Shown in pieces: positions 6,750 through 13,169 of a DNA stretch of 17,004 bases. The DNA is from Miltoncostaeales bacterium (lineage in GTDB: Bacteria; Actinomycetota; Thermoleophilia; Miltoncostaeales; Miltoncostaeaceae), in NCBI GenBank assembly GCA_030829765.1, contig JAUROO010000084.1, positions 1 through 17,004 of the forward strand, read 5' to 3'. How positions within the stretch are numbered: the stretch's first letter is position 1; each line of letters starts with the position of its first letter. The notes beneath the pieces were generated by a model that made no database searches, was not told the DNA's origin, and was given only the letters and a program-made list of their open reading frames with translations. Both the position numbers and the translations under genes were made by a program.

Positions 6750-7129
6750 TCTTCCCGCTTCGCACCTCGCGCTGGACGCGCTTCCTCACCTCCACCACCG
6801 GCCCGTTCGAGGCCGAGGTCGCGGGCGGCATCGTGGGCGTGCGAATGGGGTGGGTGGGCCATGCCGAGATCCCTGTGGAGCGCATCGCGCGCATCACCTC
6901 GCGGCGCTGGCCGTGGTGGGGCGGCCTCGGCGTGCGCATCGCGAAGGGCATGGTGGCGTTCGTCCCGGCACCCGGTGACGGCGTGCTGCTGGAGTTCGAT
7001 GATCCCGTCACCGTGCATGCGCCCATGTCATGGGAGACCGATCGCGTGCTGGTGATGGTGGCCGACCCCGAGCGCTTCGCGGCGAAGGTGGCCGCCGAGC
7101 GCGAGGCCGCGCTGCCGCCTACGCCGTGA
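6746..7129 (+). CDS. Small PH-like domain protein, unknown function
   Basis: A 127-residue protein starting at a GTG that overlaps the PD40 stop (GTGA). The open frame continues upstream, but the earlier start lies inside the PD40 gene. It is beta-rich: FEAEVAGGIVGVRMGWVGHAEIPVERIARITSR, then WPWWGGLGVRIAKGMVAFVPA, then VLLEFDDPVTV, ending in a helix (DPERFAAKVAAEREAAL). The IPVERIARI-x-x-x-WPWW-GLGVR pattern resembles bacterial PH-like domains of actinobacterial hypothetical proteins. No signal peptide or catalytic residues are visible. Co-translated with the PD40 gene, though one is exported and the other is not evidently so. Its 3' end overlaps the convergent VOC gene by 11 bases. Confidence 0.75.
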   Translation: MIFPLRTSRWTRFLTSTTGPFEAEVAGGIVGVRMGWVGHAEIPVERIARITSRRWPWWGGLGVRIAKGMVAFVPAPGDGVLLEFDDPVTVHAPMSWETDRVLVMVADPERFAAKVAAEREAALPPTP

Positions 7130-7472
7130 TCTGAACCGCCACCAGGCGGTTGCCGTCGGGGTCCAGGAACTCCATCGACAGGGCGCCGCCCATGTCCTCG
7201 ACGGGGTCCCGCTTCGCCCCCGCGGCGTCCAACGCGGCATCGAGCGCGCGGATGTCGCCGACGCGGAAGGTGACCGTCGCGCCGCCCTGGTGCGGGGCCG
7301 TCGCGAGCTCGCCGAACAGGCCGAGCTCCATGCCCCCCACGCTGAACTGCGCCCAGTCGTTGCCCGCGCGCTGGCTCACCTCGAGGCCGAGGACGCCCTC
7401 ATAGAAGGCCACGGCGCGGTCCATGTTGCACACCCCGTAGAAGACCACGTCCACGCCCTCGATGAGTGCCAC
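7119..7472 (-). CDS. VOC-family (glyoxalase/dioxygenase-fold) protein
   Basis: A 117-residue single-domain vicinal-oxygen-chelate protein. It has the two beta-alpha-beta-beta-beta modules: VVFYGVCNMDRAVAFYEGVLGLEVSQRAGNDWAQFSVGGMELGLF (about residues 8-55) and ATVTFRVGDIRALDAALDAAG ... MEFLDPDGNRLVAVQ (66-115), with the standard DPDGNRL ending. Members act as lyases, dioxygenases or drug-binding proteins, often with metal. Here the usual metal ligands are only partly kept: a candidate Glu (E52 of MELGLF) is present, but the first-strand His is Tyr or Val, so a binding or immunity role is as likely as an enzyme. GTG start at 7472, with only a weak G-run upstream. Divergent from the permease gene, so shared regulation is possible. 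Confidence 0.85.
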   Translation of the reverse strand: MALIEGVDVVFYGVCNMDRAVAFYEGVLGLEVSQRAGNDWAQFSVGGMELGLFGELATAPHQGGATVTFRVGDIRALDAALDAAGAKRDPVEDMGGALSMEFLDPDGNRLVAVQITA

Positions 7473-7536
7473 GCCAACCCCCGTCGCTCAGGGCCCCCGG
7501 CGGGAGCCTGCCGTCGCGATGCTACCCGTGCGGGAG

Positions 7537-7542
7537 TACGAT
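7537..7542 (+). promoter_or_regulatory. Putative -10 element of the permease gene
   Basis: TACGAT, 28 bases before the GTG at 7571. On the opposite strand TAGCAT (7520-7525) could serve the VOC gene, giving back-to-back promoters in the 98-base gap. An ATG at 7553 opens a four-codon frame (M-R-H-R-stop) in the same frame as the permease. Confidence 0.35.
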
Positions 7543-7570
7543 GCCGCGCCGAATGAGGCACAGGTAGAAA

Positions 7571-9532
7571 GTGGCCATCCGGCGCCGTCGGCGCGAGCGG
7601 ATGGAACGCGTGGTCGGGGTCCCCGGGCTCTGGGCCACGGCATACGGCAACGTCGGGTCGTCGATCTACTACGCCCTCGGGCTCGTGGCCGCGTACGCGC
7701 TGGGGCTCACGCCCCTGGTGTTCCTGTTCGCCGGCCTCATCTTCGCCGCGACCGCCATCACCTACACCGAGGGAACCGCAATGTTCCCCGAGGCGGGCGG
7801 CTCGTCGTCATTCGCGCGCCAGGCGTTCAACGAGGGCGCGGCCTTCGGGGCGGCCTGGGGCCAGATGCTCAACTACATCATCACGATCGCCATCTCGGCG
7901 TTCTTCGTGCCCCACTACCTCGGGGTGTTCTGGGAGCCCCTCAACTCGAACCCCTGGGACATCATCGTCGGAATCGGCGTGGTGGCCCTCCTGGCGGTGC
8001 TGAACATCGTCGGGATAAAGGAGGCCGCCAAGCTCAACCTGGGCCTCGCCGTGCTGGACCTGGGCACGCAGGTGCTGCTCGTGATCGTGGGGCTGTTCGT
8101 GCTGTTCTCCCCCGCGACCCTCTGGGACAACATCGTGTGGGGCGTGGCGCCGACCTGGACCAACGTGGTGATCGGCGTGACCCTTGCGATGATCGCCTAC
8201 ACCGGCATCGAGACCATCTCGAACATGGCCGAGGAGGCGCAGGTGCCCGAGCGCACCATCCCCGCCTCCATCCGCGCCACCGTCATCACCGTGCTGGTGA
8301 TGTACGCCCTCATCCCCATGGTGGCGCTCTCCGCGCTGCCGGTGACCCGGCAGCCCGATGGCACCTATTCCACCGAGCTCGGCACCACCTACGCCGGCGA
8401 CCCCATCCTGGGCATCGTCGAGCAGTTCGGGTTCTCCGGCGTCCTCCATGATGTGGTGATCGGCTTCGTGGGCATCCTGGCCGCCACCATCCTTCTCATC
8501 GCCACCAACGCGGGGATCATTGGAGTATCGCGCCTGACCTACGCGATGGGCTCGCACCGGCAATTGCCCTCGGGGATCCGCAGCCTGCACCCGCGGTACA
8601 ACACCCCGGCCGTCGCGATCATCATCTTCTGCGCCATCGCCGCCCTGGTGATGATTCCCGGGCAGGCGGTGTTCCTGTCGAACCTCTATGCATTCGGCGC
8701 GATGCTGTCGTTCAGCATCGCCCATCTGGCGATCCTCTGGATGCGGTGGCGGCGTCCGGAGATGCGGCGGCCCTACCGCGGGCGCCCGAACATCGCGATC
8801 CGCGGCCGCAGCATCCCGCTGTTCGCCGTGTTCGGTCTGCTGGGCACCGGCGGCGCGCTGGTCGCGGTACTCATCCTCCGCCCGGACGCGCGCTGGGTGG
8901 GCATTGCCTGGATGGTCGCGGGCTTCGGCATGTACCTGCTGGACCGACGGCACATCGGGGTGCCGTGGACCCGCACGGTCACGATGGAGCGTCAGGAGCT
9001 GGCGATGGAGGTGGACGTCGCCTACACCAACATCCTGGTGCCGGTGGTGGCCACCGAGTCGTCCGAGGAGATGATGGCCACCGCGGGCAAGCTGGCCGCC
9101 GACCGGGGGGTGACAATCCACGCCATCACCGTCGTGGAGGTGCCGGTTGAACTTCCCCTCGACGCCGGCATGCCGCGCGAGGAGCGGGGCGCCGGGCACC
9201 TGCTCGCGCATGCCCGGCAGATCGCCGAGGAGTACGGCGCGACGGTGGAGACCTCCGTGGTGCATGGTCGCCAGGCGGGCCGGGCGATCGTGGACGAGGC
9301 CCGCCGGGTGAACGCCGAGGTGATCATGATGGGGGTGGCGCGCAAGCGCCGGCTGGGTGATCACATCTTCGGGCGCACCGTGGACTACGTGCTGCGGCAT
9401 GCCCCGTGCCGTGTGGTGATTGCCAGCGACGCGGCGGCCCCGGACACCACTTCTGCGGCGGCGGTGAGCGCGGCCCTGTCGGAGGCCGTGGCGCGTCCAC
9501 CAGGGCCGCGCGGTCAGCCGCCGGACCGCTGA
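7571..9532 (+). CDS. APC-family amino acid permease with C-terminal universal-stress (USP) domain
   Basis: A 653-residue transporter. Residues 10-470 carry about 12 membrane segments of the amino acid-polyamine-organocation type: GLWATAYGNVGSSIYYALGL (the unwound TM1 substrate loop), FPEAGGSSSFARQAF, and the helix-8-like LLIATNAGIIGVSRLTYAM. Residues 485-625 are a cytoplasmic USP domain (YTNILVPVVATESSEEMM ... AEVIMMGVARKRRLGDHIFG ... VLRHAPCRVVI). The ATP-binding G-x2-G-x9-G-S/T motif is degenerate, with GRTVDYV where GSV is common, so nucleotide binding is uncertain. The substrate cannot be told from sequence. Start: GTG at 7571 with a weak AGG upstream; ATG at 7601 is an alternative that drops a basic stretch. 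Transcription ends at the hairpin at 9585-9615. Confidence 0.9.
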   Translation: MAIRRRRRERMERVVGVPGLWATAYGNVGSSIYYALGLVAAYALGLTPLVFLFAGLIFAATAITYTEGTAMFPEAGGSSSFARQAFNEGAAFGAAWGQMLNYIITIAISAFFVPHYLGVFWEPLNSNPWDIIVGIGVVALLAVLNIVGIKEAAKLNLGLAVLDLGTQVLLVIVGLFVLFSPATLWDNIVWGVAPTWTNVVIGVTLAMIAYTGIETISNMAEEAQVPERTIPASIRATVITVLVMYALIPMVALSALPVTRQPDGTYSTELGTTYAGDPILGIVEQFGFSGVLHDVVIGFVGILAATILLIATNAGIIGVSRLTYAMGSHRQLPSGIRSLHPRYNTPAVAIIIFCAIAALVMIPGQAVFLSNLYAFGAMLSFSIAHLAILWMRWRRPEMRRPYRGRPNIAIRGRSIPLFAVFGLLGTGGALVAVLILRPDARWVGIAWMVAGFGMYLLDRRHIGVPWTRTVTMERQELAMEVDVAYTNILVPVVATESSEEMMATAGKLAADRGVTIHAITVVEVPVELPLDAGMPREERGAGHLLAHARQIAEEYGATVETSVVHGRQAGRAIVDEARRVNAEVIMMGVARKRRLGDHIFGRTVDYVLRHAPCRVVIASDAAAPDTTSAAAVSAALSEAVARPPGPRGQPPDR

Positions 9533-9555
9533 GCAGGCCCGATCTCACAACTTTT

Positions 9556-9571
9556 TCACGATCGCTTGTAA
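9556..9571. promoter_or_regulatory. Degenerate second copy of the 16-bp palindrome
   Basis: TCACGATCGCTTGTAA matches the perfect palindrome at 9671-9686 at 11 of 16 positions, including CGCTTGT. It lies 100 bases further upstream. It could be an auxiliary operator that allows looping, or chance. Confidence 0.3.
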
Positions 9572-9584
9572 CACCTTAACGTGG

Positions 9585-9615
9585 ACTTCGTGCGGGGCCG
9601 CACGAAGTGTTTTTT
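9585..9615 (+). terminator. Intrinsic terminator after the permease gene
   Basis: ACTTCGTGCG (9585-9594) pairs perfectly with CGCACGAAGT (9599-9608) around a GGGC loop, followed by six T at 9610-9615. It begins 52 bases after the permease stop. It faces only the plus strand, since the left side has no A-tract. Confidence 0.9.
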
Positions 9616-9670
9616 CCCCGCATAAACTAATTTTATCGGGCACCCAAGATGACCTCTTCGGCCCCGGTTT

Positions 9671-9686
9671 GCACAAGCGCTTGTGC
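9671..9686. promoter_or_regulatory. Perfect 16-bp palindromic operator upstream of the MFS promoter
   Basis: GCACAAGCGCTTGTGC is a perfect inverted repeat with a central CG, the shape of LacI/GalR-family operators (AAGCGCTT core); TetR-type binding is also possible. It ends 13 bases before the -35 element at 9700. No LacI- or TetR-type regulator lies in this window. Confidence 0.7.
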
Positions 9687-9699
9687 GGTCCGTCGCAAA

Positions 9700-9728
9700 T
9701 TGACGCCCACCGGAAATGGGCCTACGTT
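9700..9728 (+). promoter_or_regulatory. Sigma-70-type promoter of the first MFS gene
   Basis: TTGACG (9700-9705) and TACGTT (9723-9728) are separated by exactly 17 bases, the best promoter in the window. The in-frame ATG at 9737 is 8 bases past the -10, so the message would be leaderless or nearly so. The ATG at 9716 lies inside this promoter and cannot be the start from it. Confidence 0.75.
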
Positions 9729-9736
9729 CGTCATGC

Positions 9737-10972
9737 ATGCGGAACGGCTCCCGAAATCCCCTCCTCAGGTCGCGCGATGGCGTGGCGATCCTGGTGACGC
9801 AGGCGGCCCATGCGCTGGCGCAGGGCATGCTGACGATCATCGTCCCCTGGCTCATCCTCGAGCAGGGCGGGTCGGCGTCGCAGGCCGCGATCGGCTTCGC
9901 CATCACGTTCCTGCCCTTCCTGTTCCTGGCGGCGCCCGCGGGAATGGCCGGCGACCGGCTGGCCCGGCGCCCCCTGCTGGGCGCGGCACTCGGCACCGGC
10001 ACCGCCATCGCCACCGCGCTGGCATTCGTGCTGGCCGCGGGCGCTCCATCTGTGCCCCTGCTGTACCTGTCGGCTTTCCTGATCGGCGCGGTGCGCGTGT
10101 TCGTGGACGCCGCGATGTTCGGTGCACTGGCCGCCGTCGTCCGCCGGGACGAGATGATGCCCGCGCAGGCGGCACTGGCGCAGGCGTTCAACCTGGGGTA
10201 CTTCGGCGGGCCCGCCGTCGCCGGACTCGCACTGGTGCTTGGCGCCGGCACGGCCATGGCGCTGGTGGCCGGGGCGCTGGCCATGGCCGCCGTTGCCGCG
10301 GTGGCCGGATCGCGCTCCCTGGATGAGCGCGACGATGCTGGACCCCGTCCGCCCGTGCGGCGTGGACTGGCGTTCCTGTTCCTGTCGCGCGACCTGCGGG
10401 TGCTCACCGTGACCGCCATGGCGTGGAGCGTCGCCTCCGGCGCGGCCATCAGCCTCGCCGTGCCGCACTTGCGTAACGACCTCGGCGTGTCCGGCGTCGC
10501 ACTGGCGGCCGTCCTGGCCGCCGGCGTCGCATGCATGATGCTGGCGACGCCCATCATCACCCGGCTGGACCGCCGGCACGCCGACGAGACGATCATCGTG
10601 CTCGCCTGCGCCGCCTACGTGGTGCCCGCGCTCGCGATGGCCCTGATCCCGGGAGTGATGGGAACCGCCCTCGCCTACGCACCCCTGATGCTGGCGAACG
10701 CCGTGTGTGCTGCCACGCTCATGGGCGCACGGGCCCGCCGTGTTCCGCGCTCGATGCAGGCGCTTGCAGGCGTGGCCGGACGCACGCTGGTGATGGCCGG
10801 ACTCGCGGCAGGCGCCGCAGCGGGCGGCCTGGCGGCCGACCTCGTGGGCTCGCGCGGGGCCTACGGCCTGGTGGCCGCGGCCCTCCTCGCGACGGCACTC
10901 AGCGCCCGCCCGGCACTGGTGCGTGCGCGCGAACGGCGGCTGCAGGGCCGCGCCGCACCGGCCCGCACCTAG
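9737..10972 (+). CDS. MFS transporter, 12 membrane segments, probable exporter
   Basis: A 411-residue major facilitator. The N-terminal half starts SRDGVAILVTQAAHALAQGMLTIIVPWLIL, followed by a loop-2/3 motif-A variant (PAGMAGDRLARRPLLGAAL). A charged central loop (DERDDAGPRPPVRRG) separates the six-helix bundles, and the C-terminal half contains SVASGAAISLAVPHL and ALAYAPLMLANAVCAATLMGA. The length and the VTQAAHALAQGM opening are like the drug- or siderophore-exporter (EntS-like, MFS_3) branch; the substrate is unknown. The start at 9737 is chosen from the promoter. Control by the palindrome at 9671 is likely. It lies 50 bases before a second MFS gene of another subfamily. Confidence 0.88.
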   Translation: MRNGSRNPLLRSRDGVAILVTQAAHALAQGMLTIIVPWLILEQGGSASQAAIGFAITFLPFLFLAAPAGMAGDRLARRPLLGAALGTGTAIATALAFVLAAGAPSVPLLYLSAFLIGAVRVFVDAAMFGALAAVVRRDEMMPAQAALAQAFNLGYFGGPAVAGLALVLGAGTAMALVAGALAMAAVAAVAGSRSLDERDDAGPRPPVRRGLAFLFLSRDLRVLTVTAMAWSVASGAAISLAVPHLRNDLGVSGVALAAVLAAGVACMMLATPIITRLDRRHADETIIVLACAAYVVPALAMALIPGVMGTALAYAPLMLANAVCAATLMGARARRVPRSMQALAGVAGRTLVMAGLAAGAAAGGLAADLVGSRGAYGLVAAALLATALSARPALVRARERRLQGRAAPART

Positions 10973-11010
10973 GCCCGCAGCCCCAGCCAACGCTCACGGG
11001 GCGTGCGCCC

Positions 11011-11016
11011 TAGTGT
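11011..11016 (+). promoter_or_regulatory. Putative -10 element of the second MFS gene
   Basis: TAGTGT, 6 bases before the GTG at 11023. The stretch TAGTGTGCGGGCG nearly repeats on the minus strand before the 85-residue membrane-protein gene (TAGCGTGCGGGCG). No -35 is evident. Confidence 0.4.
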
Positions 11017-11022
11017 GCGGGC

Positions 11023-12621
11023 GTGCGCAAATGGCTGCCGATCGTGGTCCTGGGGCTCGCCCAGTTCGTGATGGTGATCGATGGCACGGTGATGAACGTG
11101 TCGATCACCACCGTGGTGAGCGATCTCGGCACCACGGTCAGCGCAATGCAGCTGGCCATCGCCACGTTCACCCTGACCATGGCCGCCTTCATGCTGGCGG
11201 GGGCGGGCATCGGCGACCGGCTGGGGCGTCGTCGAACGTTCGTGATCGGCAGTGTCATCTACGCCGTCGGGTCACTCATCACCGCCCTCGCACCCGGATT
11301 TGCGACCCTCTTCGTCGGGTGGTCGATCGTGGAAGGCCTTGGGGCTGTGCTGGTGATCCCCGCGATCGCCGCGCTCGCGGCCACCAACTACGAGGGGCGC
11401 GACCGGGCCGTTGCCTACGGCATCCTGGGCGGCATCGCGGGAGCAGCCGCGGCGGCGGGGCCGCTGATCGGCGGATGGGTGACGAGTGAGTTCTCGTGGC
11501 GGTGGGTGTTCGCCGCAGAGACGCTCATCATCGCGCTGGTGATCCTGCCGCTCACACCCAGGGTGCGCGACGGCGCGCGGAAGGCCGCGCAGGGCCGCTT
11601 CGACCTGGTGGGGGTGCTGCTGTCCGCGGTGGCCATGGGGCTGATCGTGCTGGCGCTTGTGAGCGCGAGCACCTGGGGGCTCATCCGCCCCATCGACCCA
11701 CCTGTGGAGTTCTTCGGCTTCTCGCCCGTCATACCCATCGTGCTCGCGGGACTCGTCGTGGGCCGCATCTTCCTGGCATGGGAAAACCGGCTGGCAGATC
11801 GGGGTGGCGCTCCGCTTGTCGGGGTGGACCTGCTGGGCATTCGCAGCTTGCGCGCCGGACTCAGCGCTCAGATGATCCTGTACTTCATCATCGCGGGCAC
11901 GTTCTTCGTGCTGCCGCTGTACCTGCAGACGGTGCTGGGGCTGGACGCCTTCGAGTCCGGCCTGCGCATGCTGCCGATGTCCGTCGCGATCCTGGTGATG
12001 GCACTGGCCGGCTCGCGCCTGGCCGAGCGGATATCGCCGCGCACGATCATCCAGGCGGGCATCGGCCTGGCGTCGGCGGGGGTGGTGCTGCTGATCGGAT
12101 CGATCACCCCCGATGCGCGGGGCACGCTCTTCGCCCTGGCGATGGCGGTGATCGGCATCGGCCTCGGCCTGGCGATCTCGCAGATCGGGAACGTCAACCT
12201 GTCCGCCGCAGACGAGTCGCGCAGCAGCGAGATCGGCGGGCTGCAGGGCACCACGCAGAACCTCGGGTCGTCCCTGGGCGTGGCGCTGGCCGGAACCGTG
12301 CTCTTCATCGGCCTCGCCGCCACGTTCACCACGAACCTGTCCTCGCAGCCCGCGGCTGACGCGGGCGTGCAGGCGGCCGCCGCGGAAGCGACGGCATCGG
12401 GGATACAGGTGGTGTCGGCGGATCAGGTGGACGCCGCGGTGACCGGGGCCGGGCTGCCCCCGGACCAGGTCGACGCGGTGGTGCAGTCGTACGAGGCCGC
12501 CAAGTTGCAGTCGCTGCGCGGGGCGCTGGTGATCGTGTTCGTGGTGGGCGTGCTCGGCCTGCTGCTGACCGGCGGTCTCCCCCGCGAGCCCCTGGGCGCG
12601 CGCGGGCCGCCGGTCGATTGA
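11023..12621 (+). CDS. DHA2-family (EmrB/QacA-like) MFS multidrug exporter, 14 membrane segments
   Basis: A 532-residue drug:H+ antiporter. TM1 contains VMVIDGTVMNVSI, the D-x-T-x-V-N-V-A/S-type motif D1 of DHA2 proteins. Motif A is GAGIGDRLGRRRTFVIG, and motif C (antiporter motif) is GIAGAAAAAGPLIGGW in TM5. Residues about 415-500 form a large Ala/Val/Asp-rich extracytoplasmic loop (AADAGVQAAAAEATASGIQV) before the last helix, usual for this family. Start at GTG 11023, giving the common RKWLPIVVLGLAQFVMVIDGT opening. The stop abuts the SRPBCC gene. Together with the preceding exporter it forms an efflux pair; their substrates need not be the same. Confidence 0.92.
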   Translation: MRKWLPIVVLGLAQFVMVIDGTVMNVSITTVVSDLGTTVSAMQLAIATFTLTMAAFMLAGAGIGDRLGRRRTFVIGSVIYAVGSLITALAPGFATLFVGWSIVEGLGAVLVIPAIAALAATNYEGRDRAVAYGILGGIAGAAAAAGPLIGGWVTSEFSWRWVFAAETLIIALVILPLTPRVRDGARKAAQGRFDLVGVLLSAVAMGLIVLALVSASTWGLIRPIDPPVEFFGFSPVIPIVLAGLVVGRIFLAWENRLADRGGAPLVGVDLLGIRSLRAGLSAQMILYFIIAGTFFVLPLYLQTVLGLDAFESGLRMLPMSVAILVMALAGSRLAERISPRTIIQAGIGLASAGVVLLIGSITPDARGTLFALAMAVIGIGLGLAISQIGNVNLSAADESRSSEIGGLQGTTQNLGSSLGVALAGTVLFIGLAATFTTNLSSQPAADAGVQAAAAEATASGIQVVSADQVDAAVTGAGLPPDQVDAVVQSYEAAKLQSLRGALVIVFVVGVLGLLLTGGLPREPLGARGPPVD

Positions 12622-12626
12622 TGGGC

Positions 12627-12632
12627 CATGAT
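12627..12632 (+). promoter_or_regulatory. Possible -10 element of the SRPBCC gene
   Basis: CATGAT lies 6 bases before the ATG at 12639. It is a weaker match than the other hexamers here, and read-through from the exporter gene is equally possible. Confidence 0.25.
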
Positions 12633-12638
12633 GCCCCC

Positions 12639-13049
12639 ATGGCAGCTGACTTCGGGGCGGAGATCCACATCGCGGTACCGGCCACGACGGCGTGGGAGAT
12701 GGTGGGCGACCCGTGCGGCGTGCCGCGCTGGTATCCGCTGTACCTGCGCTGCACGGTCGAGGACGGCGTCCGCACCCTCGAGCGGGCCGACGGCGCAGTG
12801 GTGGTGGAGGACCTGCTCGCACGCGACGACGACGCGATGACGTACTCATACGCCGTCACCGCCGGGCTGCCCCTCGCGGAGCACGAGGCATCGTTCACGG
12901 TCGCGCCCGACGGCGATGGCTGCCGCGTGATCTGGCGCACGCGCGCCGTGCATGAGGACCCCTCCATCGACATGGAGGCCCGCCTTGCCGACCGCCAGCG
13001 CGAGGCTCTCGAGGGCCTGCGCGCGGTGCTGGAGGCCGGGCCCGCCTGA
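12639..13049 (+). CDS. SRPBCC (START-like/polyketide-cyclase-type) family protein
   Basis: A 136-residue single-domain helix-grip protein. The opening AEIHIAVPATTAWEMVGDPCGVPRWYPLY is the family pattern of first strand, helix and the W-P motif; strands CTVEDGVRTLERA, MTYSYAV and EHEASFTVAPDGDGCRVIWRT follow, then the long C-terminal helix DRQREALEGLRAVL. Such proteins bind hydrophobic ligands; many in actinobacteria are MxaD/PYR-like with no known activity. ATG at 12639 is preferred because it begins just before the domain; the ATG at 12621 overlaps the exporter stop (TGATG) and would add six residues. It lies downstream of the exporter and may share its transcript. Confidence 0.85.
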   Translation: MAADFGAEIHIAVPATTAWEMVGDPCGVPRWYPLYLRCTVEDGVRTLERADGAVVVEDLLARDDDAMTYSYAVTAGLPLAEHEASFTVAPDGDGCRVIWRTRAVHEDPSIDMEARLADRQREALEGLRAVLEAGPA

Positions 13050-13077
13050 CGCCCGTGGGTTCCGGCGCGACCCGCAT

Positions 13078-13110
13078 TCTTACCCCGGTCTTAGGTTCAT
13101 CTTGTCCACT
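13078..13110 (+). promoter_or_regulatory. Three direct repeats at 11-bp period: candidate OmpR-type regulator site
   Basis: TCTTACC, TCTTAGG and TCTTGTC start at 13078, 13089 and 13100, exactly 11 bases apart, one helical turn. This is the geometry used by OmpR/PhoB-family winged-helix dimers. The site is 60 bases before the Gly/His-rich gene and in the same cluster as an OmpR-type regulator. TAGGTT inside the second repeat could double as a -10. Confidence 0.5.
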
Positions 13111-13169
13111 GCTCAGGCGCGTGCCGGAGGATCGTCCTCGTCAGGCATCACCAACGCAGGAGGACGGAC

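Noticed and set aside
7808..9400. 530-residue minus-strand open frame opposite the permease
   Set aside because: His/Asp/Arg-rich shadow of the permease gene with no recognisable fold or start signal.
9716..9736. Upstream ATG for the first MFS gene
   Set aside because: It lies between the -35 and -10 elements of the only good promoter, so it would not be in the transcript. The in-frame ATG at 9737 fits better.
12618..12638. TTG or ATG starts at 12618 and 12621 for the SRPBCC gene
   Set aside because: They would add GHDAP-type residues not expected in the family. The TGATG overlap with the exporter stop keeps 12621 possible but less likely.
11272..12849. 525-residue minus-strand open frame opposite the DHA2 exporter
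   Set aside because: It spans the antisense of the exporter and SRPBCC genes. Composition is Gln/His/Arg-rich without domain motifs.
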